Source: Leptofilum sp050292445
Lineage (GTDB): Bacteria; Chloroflexota; Anaerolineae; Promineifilales; Promineifilaceae
DNA: 28,085 nt
Reading direction: 5' to 3'
Assembly (NCBI GenBank): GCA_050292445.1
Contig: JBNKLQ010000050.1
Coordinates: 1-28,085, forward strand
Made by a program: the position numbers and the translations under genes. Below the pieces are notes generated by a model. The model made no database searches. It was given only the letters and a program-made list of their open reading frames with translations, and was not told the DNA's origin. This document shows, piece after piece, positions 1-6,959 of this stretch (position 1 is the stretch's first letter; each line of letters opens with the position of its first letter).

Positions 1-288
1 ATATAGCTCTTGCGGATTGCCCGGATCGGGCTTGAGGATGACCTGGAGCTGGTGGTGCATCTGCATCCGATTGGGATTGTCCCCGAAACGGCCGTCGTCT
101 GGCCGGATGCTGGGTTCCACATAGACCACATTCCACGGCTCTGGCCCCAACACCCGCAGCACAGAGGCGGGGTTCATCGTGCCCGCCCCCACCTGCACGT
201 TGTAGGGTTGCTTAACTAAACAACCCTGTAACTTCCAATAGTCAAGCAGCTTTAAAATAATGTCCTGAAAAGTCAGCGAATCGCTCAT
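1..288 (-). CDS. glyQ: Glycyl-tRNA synthetase alpha subunit, N-terminal part (runs off the window)
   Basis: This is the first 96 codons of a gene that continues past the left edge. The translation starts MSDSLTFQDIILKLLDYW and matches the bacterial alpha2beta2-type GlyQ: a QG-C-x-x-x-QP stretch at residues 22-28, VGAGT at about 33-37, LGPEPW at about 47-52, VEPSIRPDDGRFGDNPNR at about 57-74, then a VILKP segment near residue 87. These are the class II catalytic-core segments that bind glycyl-adenylate and ATP. The enzyme charges tRNA-Gly in the cytoplasm. The ATG at 288 is supported by family alignment and a GAGGG Shine-Dalgarno-like stretch just upstream. Whether the beta subunit is fused or separate lies outside the window. 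The gene is divergent from the histidine kinase that begins at 509. Confidence 0.93.
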   Translation of the reverse strand, partial: MSDSLTFQDIILKLLDYWKLQGCLVKQPYNVQVGAGTMNPASVLRVLGPEPWNVVYVEPSIRPDDGRFGDNPNRMQMHHQLQVILKPDPGNPQELY

Positions 289-508
289 GCACGCCCTCAA
301 TGAAATCAATCAAAAAATGAACAGCCGGTGATTATAACATGGGGGCAACACGCTGGCATCTTGTATTTACTCATCAAACAAGCACCATATGCGATTTCCG
401 AAGGACTTCTAGGGGGCTTGCAGACGTGAGTAAGGATACAGTATTATTTTGTTGGTGGGAGGTAGTTATTGAAACGGCCGTTTATCACGGAACACCACAG
501 GTAAGTTC

Positions 509-1768
509 ATGACTGATGAATTGCAACGCGCCCAGCAACACGCCGAAGCACTACGACAAGTTGCAGCTCACTTGAACGCCCAGTTTGAATTAAAGGCATC
601 GCTCAAAGCTGTATGCAAGGAAACAGCTCGTGTCCTGGCTGTCCCCATAGTGACGGTTAGCTTGTACAATGCGGCTAAAGAGGAGCTGTATCTTGCCTAC
701 GATTTTGGTCTTTCTACGAAACTGCGCCAAGAGATGCAGGGGATGCCTCGTGCCATCTATGACATTTATAACCAATTAGCTGGCCCAATGGTGATAACAC
801 CTGATGTACAGGCGCTGGCCGAGTTACCCAATTATGATTTATACATGGAGATGGATTTACGCACGACGGTGAGCGTTAGTTTGCAGTGGCAAGAAGTGCT
901 GCTCGGCCGTTTGAATATCGGCACTATTGGCAAGATTCGTGACTTTGGTCAGGATGATCTCGATTTGCTGCAAGGCATCGCGGATCAGGCCGCAATCGCA
1001 ATTCACCGGGCAAAGCTGTATGAAGAGGTACAGGCTTATGCCGCAGAATTGGAGCAGCGTGTAGCCGAGCGAACGGCCGAATTACAAGCCCGCAACGAAG
1101 AACTGGATGCCTTTGCCCACACTGTCGCCCACGACTTAAAAGGCCCCTTGTCCATCCTATGTGGTTACGCTGAAATCCTGCAAAGCGAGTTAACCAATCT
1201 AACGCCAGAAATCATTGATTCATCTCTTGATGCAATTTATTCCAGCTCCCAAAAAATGGTGAAAATTGTTAACGAACTGCTTTTGCTTGCCAGCACCAAC
1301 AAGGAAGATATTCCCCTTAAACCAATAGATATGCCCAAGGTTATCCAGGAGGTACAGGCCCGACTAAAACATATGCTGCAAGAGTATCAGGCTGAACTTG
1401 TCGTGTCTGATGTATGGCCGGTGGCTTGGGGCCACGCTCCCTGGATTGAGGAGATTTGGGCGAATTACATCAGCAATGCCATCAAATATGGTGGGGAATT
1501 GCCGCGCATTGAGGTGGCGGGACGGCCGTTAGCCAACGGCATGGTACGCTTTGAGGTACGGGATAATGGTGATGGCATTGCCAAAGAAGATCAGGCCAAA
1601 TTATTTACGCCTTTCACCCAGTTAGCTGGTGGGCGCAAGAGAGGCGTCAGTCATGGGCTGGGGCTGTCAATCGTGCAGCGCATCGCCGAAAAATTGGGGG
1701 GCGAAGTAGGGTGTGAGAGCCAGTTGGGGCAAGGCAGTGTGTTCTATTTCACACTCCCTGCAGCGTGA
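509..1768 (+). CDS. GAF-domain sensor histidine kinase (orphan)
   Basis: This is a 419-residue cytoplasmic sensor kinase with no transmembrane segment. Residues 22-168 form a GAF-type sensor domain. A coiled-coil linker rich in Glu/Ala/Arg (about 170-198) leads to a HisKA domain with the H-box AHDLKGPL, so the phospho-accepting His is H208. The HATPase_c domain follows, with an N-box around N323 (NYISNAIKY), a G1 box DNGDGI (352-357), an F-box FTPFTQL near 367 and a G2 box GLGLS (383-387). All catalytic motifs are intact. The ligand of the GAF domain cannot be read from the sequence. No response regulator lies next to it, so it is an orphan kinase here. Its stop is only 7 bp from the stop of the convergent recO. 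The start has only a weak AGGT-like ribosome site. Confidence 0.92.
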   Translation: MTDELQRAQQHAEALRQVAAHLNAQFELKASLKAVCKETARVLAVPIVTVSLYNAAKEELYLAYDFGLSTKLRQEMQGMPRAIYDIYNQLAGPMVITPDVQALAELPNYDLYMEMDLRTTVSVSLQWQEVLLGRLNIGTIGKIRDFGQDDLDLLQGIADQAAIAIHRAKLYEEVQAYAAELEQRVAERTAELQARNEELDAFAHTVAHDLKGPLSILCGYAEILQSELTNLTPEIIDSSLDAIYSSSQKMVKIVNELLLLASTNKEDIPLKPIDMPKVIQEVQARLKHMLQEYQAELVVSDVWPVAWGHAPWIEEIWANYISNAIKYGGELPRIEVAGRPLANGMVRFEVRDNGDGIAKEDQAKLFTPFTQLAGGRKRGVSHGLGLSIVQRIAEKLGGEVGCESQLGQGSVFYFTLPAA

Positions 1769-1775
1769 ATAAAGA

Positions 1776-2561
1776 CTAATCAGCCGGTGGTAATAGGAGG
1801 GCGGCTTCCTGGCGGAGGCGGTGGAGAAATTCGACGGATTTGAGGTTGCGTTCCAGGACATAGGTGATGTAGAAGTGCATCACGTTTTCCAGCTCGGTGT
1901 GAACGGCGCGCTTGAGGCGCAGGTTGTGGACGGTGTCCCACGGCCGTGTTTGCAGGTAACGTAGAACTTTGGTTGAAACGGCCGTAATCGCCATCGCCCG
2001 TCTATCCTCAGCGCGACAATTAGGGCACAAAACCCCACCCAACTCTCCGCTAAAAAATTGATCCTGCTCTTCAATCGCTTCGCCGCAAGCCACACAATGA
2101 AACAGCTGCGGCCGAAAGCCAGCCAACCCCAGCAAACGCAGCTCGTAAAAACGGGCCACCAACAGCACATCTTCGTGGATGGTTAACCAACCCAGGCCAT
2201 CGGCCAGCAGCTGGTAAATGCCGCTGTGTTTGTCTTCTTCTACGGTGAATCGGTCCAGCAGTTCCACCAGGTAGGCGGCGTAGGTAGTGAGGATGAGATC
2301 GTCGCGCAGGGCGGTGTACGGCTGCACCATTTCCGCCTGGGTGAGAATGGCGATTTCGCGCCCGCTGGCAAAGAGGAAATTGGAGCGCATGAACTGCTCC
2401 ACGTGCCCCGTTTTACGGCTCTGCGGCTTGCGCGCCCCTTTGGCAATCGCTTTGATCTTGCCAAAGTCGCGGCTGTAGAGGGTAAGCAGGCGGTCAGCCT
2501 CGCCAAAGTCGGTACGGCGCAATACAATCGCCTCGCTGCGGAAGGTACGTTCTCGTGCCAT
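1776..2561 (-). CDS. recO: DNA repair protein RecO
   Basis: The 261-residue protein has the RecO layout. An N-terminal OB-fold (about 1-80) begins with the typical EAIVLRRTDFGEADRLL segment. A helical domain follows, with a four-Cys zinc site of form CVAC (C156, C159) and CPNC (C179, C182). RecO binds single-stranded DNA and SSB, anneals strands, and with RecR helps load RecA at gaps. recR lies about 6 kb away on the same strand, next to dnaX. The ATG at 2561 has no Shine-Dalgarno sequence but does have an extended -10 element ending 6 nt upstream, which suggests a leaderless transcript. Length and motifs are normal for the family. Confidence 0.95.
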   Translation of the reverse strand: MARERTFRSEAIVLRRTDFGEADRLLTLYSRDFGKIKAIAKGARKPQSRKTGHVEQFMRSNFLFASGREIAILTQAEMVQPYTALRDDLILTTYAAYLVELLDRFTVEEDKHSGIYQLLADGLGWLTIHEDVLLVARFYELRLLGLAGFRPQLFHCVACGEAIEEQDQFFSGELGGVLCPNCRAEDRRAMAITAVSTKVLRYLQTRPWDTVHNLRLKRAVHTELENVMHFYITYVLERNLKSVEFLHRLRQEAALLLPPAD

Positions 2562-2567
2562 GGGTGA

Positions 2568-2576
2568 AGTGTAGCA
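2568..2576 (-). promoter_or_regulatory. Extended -10 promoter of recO, predicted leaderless
   Basis: On the minus strand the sequence reads TGC-TACACT, then six bases (TCACCC), then the recO ATG. TGn before the hexamer is the extended -10 form of the housekeeping sigma promoter. I see no good -35 box at the right distance. Transcription would begin at or within one base of the ATG, and there is no ribosome binding site between, so a leaderless mRNA is inferred. Three other genes in the window share this geometry. Confidence 0.5.
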
Positions 2577-2597
2577 GCAGACTACCTAATTTAAAAA

Positions 2598-2693
2598 CCC
2601 TGACGCAAAGGCGCAAAGAGGCAAAGAACTGATCGAGAACGTTTAGAATCCGTCCTATCTTTGCGACTTCCAATCCTTTGCGTTCTTTGCGTC
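2598..2693. repeat. Intergenic imperfect inverted repeat of GACGCAAAG-type units
   Basis: The left part (2598-2626) has tandem units of the form TGACGCAAAG, GCGCAAAG, GGCAAAG. The right part (2660-2693) carries the reverse complement (CTTTGCG, CCTTTGCG, TTCTTTGCGTC). Together they could fold into a long imperfect stem filling the recO to protoglobin-MoaD gap. This looks like a dispersed intergenic repeat rather than a gene. It could affect the end of the upstream transcript, but there is no clean T-run terminator. Confidence 0.6.
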
Positions 2694-2703
2694 AAAATCC
2701 TTT

Positions 2704-3627
2704 TTAGCGGCCAGGGGGGAAGATACTAACCTTATCACCTGGCTTGATGATTTGGTTGGGGCCGTTTTCGAAGCTGATGTTACGGCCGTTTAACAACACC
2801 CGCCACCCTTTACGCACTCGGTGCGATTTTTCCACCACCATCCACGGCCGTCCCTGCTCATCCAGCCGTTCCTTATCCAACCATTCGACCTCAAAGACAT
2901 CTGATTGGGCCACAGGAAAGTAGTTAAAGAAACGAGTCAACAGCGTATCCATGCGACTACCTTCCGGCAAATGCATCGTCATAGCCTGTCGTTTGGTGTA
3001 GTTGCGTACCCGGCCATAGAAAGAGAGGTCAACGGGAAAATCACCCGCATCCCAGGCACGCGCCGATTGATACCCCAGCAGCATCAGGTGCAAATGCAGG
3101 CTCAACAATTTGTTCCAACCCGCCAACGCTGCTGGCACGATGGGGTTGCCTGGCATCTCTTCCGTGAGGAAGCGGGCAAAGGTGGCATTGACCAGGCTAA
3201 TCGAGCCAGTCACATACAGTTCTGGCACATGAATTTGGCGCGGCCCGTGCGCGCCATGAATCTGTCCGGCGCGGAAGAGGTAACGAGCAAACTCGTGGCT
3301 CAGATCCAGACCCAGCGTGCGCGCCAGCCAAACGGTGAAGAAGCGGCGGCGCTCGGCCAAATGCTCAGGATCGGCCCCTTTTTCCCAACCGAGGATGACG
3401 GCCGTATCATGGTGGTTCAGTAGATAATCATACGTACCCACTACCAGCTCATGCCCCCGCCGAAAAAGCGGCTCCACCGTTGCCAACATCGCCTCAAAAT
3501 CAGCTGAACCTAAATTCAGAAAGCCCCTCAGCCGATCCCATTCCTCCTCTGGCGTTGGTGCCAGATCGGATAAATGCCAGATTGTCTCTTTTGCCGCATG
3601 ACCATTTAATACAGTAGCCAGTCCCAT
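2704..3627 (-). CDS. Protoglobin domain fused to a MoaD/ThiS-like domain
   Basis: The ATG at 3627 (307 aa) is chosen because GGAGG lies 6 nt upstream; a longer TTG-started frame to 3669 would place that ribosome site inside the coding region. Residues about 40-158 resemble the protoglobin/globin-coupled-sensor fold. The segment RAGQIHGAHGPRQIHVP matches the F-helix region of that family, so H124 is the likely proximal haem ligand. Residues about 203-307 resemble MoaD/ThiS beta-grasp proteins: FYGRVRNYTKRQAMTMHLPEG, then VLLNGRN, then PGDKVSIFPP near the end. True sulfur carriers end in Gly-Gly, but this protein ends PPGR, so it should not be adenylated or thiocarboxylated in the usual way. 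A free MoaD with an intact glycine tail is divergently encoded at 3724. A haem-based gas or redox sensor touching molybdopterin/tungstopterin synthesis is an inference. The fusion is clear by eye; the domain names are fairly secure. Confidence 0.75.
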   Translation of the reverse strand: MGLATVLNGHAAKETIWHLSDLAPTPEEEWDRLRGFLNLGSADFEAMLATVEPLFRRGHELVVGTYDYLLNHHDTAVILGWEKGADPEHLAERRRFFTVWLARTLGLDLSHEFARYLFRAGQIHGAHGPRQIHVPELYVTGSISLVNATFARFLTEEMPGNPIVPAALAGWNKLLSLHLHLMLLGYQSARAWDAGDFPVDLSFYGRVRNYTKRQAMTMHLPEGSRMDTLLTRFFNYFPVAQSDVFEVEWLDKERLDEQGRPWMVVEKSHRVRKGWRVLLNGRNISFENGPNQIIKPGDKVSIFPPGR

Positions 3628-3723
3628 TTGAACCTCCAAGGCATGAATTCTAACACGAAAATTCGACAAGCATGATTTTGTGGTAAGATTTGTTACAGAA
3701 CCCCGTCAGGAGAATAATACACT

Positions 3724-4002
3724 ATGAAAGTCAACTTCTTCGCTACCTTGCGCCAAATTGTTGGTCAAAAAACGGTAGAAATTGATTTACCAGCAAACAC
3801 CTCTGTGCAAGATTTTCTGGAGATTTTAACCACCCAATATCCTCCTATGCGCAAGGAGCTTCTAGACCCAAACGGCAATCTTTACCGGCACGTACACGTC
3901 TTTGTCAACGGCCGTGATGCGCCATTTCTGGAAAACGGCATGGAGACGATCATCCAACCAACCGACACATTAAACATTTTCCCAGCTGTGGGCGGAGGAT
4001 AA
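3724..4002 (+). CDS. MoaD/ThiS family sulfur carrier protein
   Basis: This 92-residue beta-grasp protein starts MKVNFFATLRQIVG and ends IFPAVGGG. The C-terminal Gly-Gly is the site that MoaB/MoeB/ThiF-type enzymes adenylate and thiocarboxylate. It also has the FVNGRDAPFLENGMET segment and a T-D-T-L-N-I-F-P end strand typical of MoaD, the small subunit of molybdopterin synthase. AGGAGA lies about 11 nt before the ATG. The next gene starts 4 nt after the stop. The aldehyde ferredoxin oxidoreductase downstream needs a tungsten pyranopterin, which makes cofactor synthesis the likely role. A carrier function for thiamine or another sulfur pathway cannot be excluded. Confidence 0.85.
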   Translation: MKVNFFATLRQIVGQKTVEIDLPANTSVQDFLEILTTQYPPMRKELLDPNGNLYRHVHVFVNGRDAPFLENGMETIIQPTDTLNIFPAVGGG

Positions 4003-4006
4003 TTCT

Positions 4007-4264
4007 ATGTACACTGAATCACGGCAAATCCGTGGCATTCCCCTTTGGCTGCTGCGGGAATATTTAGAAGAGCTGGGGGGAACGGCCGTCAGCGAAACTC
4101 GTGTCGAAGGGGATGGCTGGGTCATTACCCTGGCCAAAATGGAACCATTCGCTTTGGGATCTCTCCGCGTTGGCCAGGTCATGATGGAAATTGAAGGGGA
4201 AGAAGAAGCCATCACTCGTCTTAAGCCCGATCTAGAAAAGAAAACAATGCGGGCTGGTGCATAA
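4007..4264 (+). CDS. Small conserved-looking protein of unknown function, coupled to MoaD
   Basis: This is an 85-residue acidic soluble protein starting MYTESRQIRGIPLWLLREYLEELGG. It has no signal peptide or membrane segment. It begins 4 nt after the MoaD stop, and its ribosome site GGAGG is formed by the MoaD glycine codons, so the two are almost certainly co-translated. The predicted shape is a helix (RGIPLWLLREYLEELGG) followed by two to three strands (GWVITLAKMEPF, LRVGQVMMEIEG). I do not recognise it firmly. It may belong to a small family found beside MoaD genes (possibly DUF1952), but that is a weak memory. It could help sulfur transfer or molybdopterin synthase assembly. The coding call is more certain than the function. 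Confidence 0.7.
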   Translation: MYTESRQIRGIPLWLLREYLEELGGTAVSETRVEGDGWVITLAKMEPFALGSLRVGQVMMEIEGEEEAITRLKPDLEKKTMRAGA

Positions 4265-4272
4265 TAACAATT

Positions 4273-4311
4273 AAAAAAGGTGCGGCCCAGAAATGAGACC
4301 GCACCTTTTTT
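4273..4311. terminator. Bidirectional rho-independent terminator
   Basis: A GC-rich stem, GGTGCGG pairing with CCGCACC, is flanked by six A on the left and six T on the right, so it works as an A-stem-T terminator on both strands. It lies between the convergent moaD pair (+) and the aldehyde ferredoxin oxidoreductase gene (-). Confidence 0.9.
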
Positions 4312-4369
4312 AGTTTAACCTGATTGAGAGGCTTTAGATCTCCAAAACCACCCTAAGAATGCAAAACCC

Positions 4370-6205
4370 TTAAAGAATCTCTAGCTCTTTCAGCTTAGCC
4401 TCTGGCACAACACCATTCTCCCAGCCACGTGCCGTGTAATACTCTTCCAGCATCAAATCCAGTTCGCAAACATGGCCTTCTGAACCGGGCATTGTGGATG
4501 GCTCTTCAGTGAACCGCTTGGGCAGATAGTCACTACCTTCACCAAGACCGGCCAGATTGTTGTAGTAGCGTTCCAGATTGTAAATGCGTTCGCCCGCTAA
4601 CAACACATCATCGGCCGTAAAATCTTCAATCCCCACAAAGGCAGCGTACTGCTGAGCGTACTCATCAGCACCTACAGCAAAGGCACTGAATTTGCACAGG
4701 TCCAGGCTGTCGGAAAAGGCATGAATATCCTGGAATATCTTCACCAATTCACCCTTACCTTTCCATTCCAGCGGATCCACGCTCAGGGATTGGAAGGGCA
4801 TGATGTTCAATTCAGCGGCAGGTGTATAAGCGCGGAGATGGCAGGCACCGCGATTGCTGGTCGCATAGGCAATGCCCATGCCTTTCAGACCACGTGGATC
4901 ATAAGCTGGGATACCTTGTCCCTTGACTGACATAGCAATTTCGGGATGGTTAAAATGATTGGCTACGGCGTTTACGCCATTGGCCAGTACATCGCCAATA
5001 CCTTCACGATGGGCCACTTTTTCGATCGTGGCTACCATATCCATGTAGTCACCTTCGGCCAAACCGCCATCCCCATTGGTGTACCCTTTGGTGCTGGCTT
5101 CAATGTAAGTAGCTAACACATCACCAATTTCAATGGCGTCCATACCAAAATCGTTGGCCTGGTCAATCATCTTGGCCACAGAGTTAATATTGTCGTTACC
5201 GCAGTTAGCCCCGAGCGCCCAGGCCGGTTCATACTCCACACTTTCCATGTGCAGGCCAGCAAATTCGCCTTCGGTAATTTTCACTTCTTTCTTACAAGCA
5301 ACCGGACAGGCATGGCAGGTGGGATTGTTGACCAAAATATTGTCAACAACATATTCACCACTGAGTAGTTCTGCTCTTTCACCAAAGGAAGTGACACGGC
5401 CGTTTAAGGCAGGAAGGCCCCCCATTGTGCTGGTGATATTCATCAACACATTGGTGCCATAAACAGACAGACCGCCTTTTCGGGGGCTGGTAATATTGGC
5501 TTCGTCCATGATGGCAGATAAGGTCCGTGAGTGAGCCTTCTTCCAATCATCTTTTTCGGCCGGTTTGGGCATCTTCTTTTTTGCCTTGATGACAACCGCT
5601 TTCAAATTTTTGCTACCACCAACGCAGCCAGTTCCACCACGACCGCTCGCCCGATCGTCTTCATTAACCCAGCAAGCATATTTCACTAAGTTTTCTCCAG
5701 CTTGCCCGATAGCAATCACGGTCAAATCTTTTTCGCCGTACTGCTCCTGGAGAGTTTTTATCGTCTGGTGAACACCTGTTCCCCAAAGGTGAGAGGCGTC
5801 ACGCAACTCAATTGTGTCTGTTTCTGCCTCAATGTAGAGGTAGACGGGTTTTTCAGACTTGCCCTTGAAAATAAGACCGTCGTGACCAGACCAGCGCAGT
5901 CGGGCAGCTGACCAACCACCATGATGACTGTCGGTAACGGTGCCGGTTAGAGGAGATTTGGTAACAACAGCCATGCGCCCGCTCATGTTTGCGGCCGTTC
6001 CGGTCAGTGGCCCATTCATGAAACAAAGCCAGTTGTCGGGTGATAGCGCATCAACTGTAGGTCCAGCTTCGAGCATGTAGCGCACACCCAAGCCACGAGC
6101 ACCTATGTATTTAAGAGCCCACTCTTCCGGGATTGGTTTATGCTCAATTTCTCCTTTGGTTAAATCGATATGAGCAACGCGGTTTGCATATCCTTTAAGA
6201 TTCAT
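4370..6205 (-). CDS. aor: Tungsten-containing aldehyde ferredoxin oxidoreductase family protein
   Basis: The ATG at 6205 (611 aa) is chosen because AAGGAG lies 7 nt upstream; an upstream ATG at 6226 would put this site inside the gene. The protein spans the three AOR domains. The N-terminal pterin-binding domain (about 1-210) includes ARGLGVRYM, GPLTGT and SGRMAVVTKSPLTG. The 4Fe-4S cluster ligands are C297, C300 and C304 (CHACPVAC) plus C504 in the DSLDLCKF segment. DAIEIGD and RGACHLRAYTP match the cofactor and active-site segments of the family. These enzymes oxidise aldehydes to acids, or the reverse at low potential, using ferredoxin and a tungsten bis-pyranopterin. The exact substrate cannot be assigned. 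All cluster ligands are present. MoaD is nearby, in keeping with the cofactor need. Confidence 0.93.
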   Translation of the reverse strand: MNLKGYANRVAHIDLTKGEIEHKPIPEEWALKYIGARGLGVRYMLEAGPTVDALSPDNWLCFMNGPLTGTAANMSGRMAVVTKSPLTGTVTDSHHGGWSAARLRWSGHDGLIFKGKSEKPVYLYIEAETDTIELRDASHLWGTGVHQTIKTLQEQYGEKDLTVIAIGQAGENLVKYACWVNEDDRASGRGGTGCVGGSKNLKAVVIKAKKKMPKPAEKDDWKKAHSRTLSAIMDEANITSPRKGGLSVYGTNVLMNITSTMGGLPALNGRVTSFGERAELLSGEYVVDNILVNNPTCHACPVACKKEVKITEGEFAGLHMESVEYEPAWALGANCGNDNINSVAKMIDQANDFGMDAIEIGDVLATYIEASTKGYTNGDGGLAEGDYMDMVATIEKVAHREGIGDVLANGVNAVANHFNHPEIAMSVKGQGIPAYDPRGLKGMGIAYATSNRGACHLRAYTPAAELNIMPFQSLSVDPLEWKGKGELVKIFQDIHAFSDSLDLCKFSAFAVGADEYAQQYAAFVGIEDFTADDVLLAGERIYNLERYYNNLAGLGEGSDYLPKRFTEEPSTMPGSEGHVCELDLMLEEYYTARGWENGVVPEAKLKELEIL

Positions 6206-6222
6206 TTGTCTTCTCCTTATGG

Positions 6223-6429
6223 GCACCTATTGATCAGGGGTAATAGAAATAGATCAACGCAAAAGATTGATCTTGAGTCAACAAAATTTTCGATTTGTGC
6301 GATGTGGGTAGGTACTGCATACTTGCCAACAGAAGGGCAGGTTAAACACAATGAAATGATGTTAATCTGTCAATAAGACAAATACGAACACCTCCTTGCA
6401 CCTATTGATTTACAGTGTACTTGAGTCAA
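6223..6429 (-). promoter_or_regulatory. Paired repeat elements in the AOR upstream region
   Basis: Two short motifs occur twice in the same order in the 273-bp region before the AOR gene. GCACCTATTGAT is at 6223-6234 and 6398-6409; CTTGAGTCAA is at 6272-6281 and 6420-6429. Each copy of the first motif is preceded within a few bases by CTCCTT/CCTCCTT, a Shine-Dalgarno complement on the coding strand. The second motif reads TTGACT on the minus strand and could act as a -35 box. This looks like a duplicated leader or a pair of regulator sites. No gene is seen between 6206 and 6478. Confidence 0.4.
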
Positions 6430-6478
6430 TAGCAATCCGCAATATGTAGGAAAATCATAACGCCCCAACGCAATAATA

Positions 6479-6877
6479 TTATGTCAAATGCTCTGGGCCA
6501 AAATGGTCGGGGAGAAGGGCATAGAGGGTGGTGTCCCGGCCGTTTCCCTCATGGTCTACCAGATAAACCGGTACATCCCCAGCAAACTCGGTAAGCACCT
6601 GGCGGCAGGCACCGCAGGGCGAACCCGCATTTTCGGTAGCGACAGCCACAGCTAAAATTTTTTGCTGCCCTTCAGAGACTGCCTTAAAAACGGCCGTCCG
6701 CTCGGCACACATCGACAAGCCGTAAGATGCATTTTCCACATTGACGCCGGTGATGATACGGCCGTCTTTCAGCAACAAGGCGGCACCCACCGGATAGTGC
6801 GAGTAGGGTGCATAGGCGCGTTCTCGTACTTCAATCGCTGCCTGAATTAATGCCAATCGCTGTTCATCAGTTACCAT
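6479..6877 (-). CDS. cdd: Cytidine deaminase
   Basis: This 132-residue protein has the homotetrameric-type cytidine deaminase motifs. NASYGLSMCAERTAV gives zinc ligand C57 and catalytic E59. PCGACRQ gives zinc ligands C88 and C91. YSHYPVGAALL near residue 25 is the usual N-terminal substrate-contact region. The enzyme converts cytidine and deoxycytidine to uridine and deoxyuridine in pyrimidine salvage. The start at 6877 has a GGTAGGTG ribosome-site-like stretch. It lies downstream of the GlmU-like gene on the same strand, separated by a 74-bp gap that holds an inverted repeat. Length and all key residues are normal. Confidence 0.95.
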   Translation of the reverse strand: MVTDEQRLALIQAAIEVRERAYAPYSHYPVGAALLLKDGRIITGVNVENASYGLSMCAERTAVFKAVSEGQQKILAVAVATENAGSPCGACRQVLTEFAGDVPVYLVDHEGNGRDTTLYALLPDHFGPEHLT

Positions 6878-6913
6878 TGTTCACCTACCTAAAATTGTGA
6901 ATGATGAACAATT

Positions 6914-6959
6914 AATTGTGAATTGTGAAGGAGCGCTTTTTCATTCACAATTCACAATT
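6914..6959. repeat. Inverted repeat AATTGTGAATTGTGAA, overlapping the glmU-like stop
   Basis: The 16-base arm at 6914-6929 (AATTGTGAATTGTGAA) is the perfect reverse complement of 6944-6959, with a 14-base loop. Related TGTGAATGATGAACAATT units extend left to about 6893. The last codons and TGA stop of the GlmU-like gene (6952-6960) lie inside the right arm, so the repeat supplies the stop. No T-run follows, so it is not a typical terminator. It looks like a dispersed intergenic repeat. Confidence 0.75.

Noticed and set aside
6206..6226. Longer AOR start at 6226
   Set aside because: The strong AAGGAG site would then be inside the coding region, and the extra residues PIRRRQ are that site translated. 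The ATG at 6205 is preferred.
6206..6478. Molybdenum/tungsten cofactor riboswitch before AOR
   Set aside because: I could not build the multi-stem fold expected for the moco RNA by eye; only short repeats are evident.
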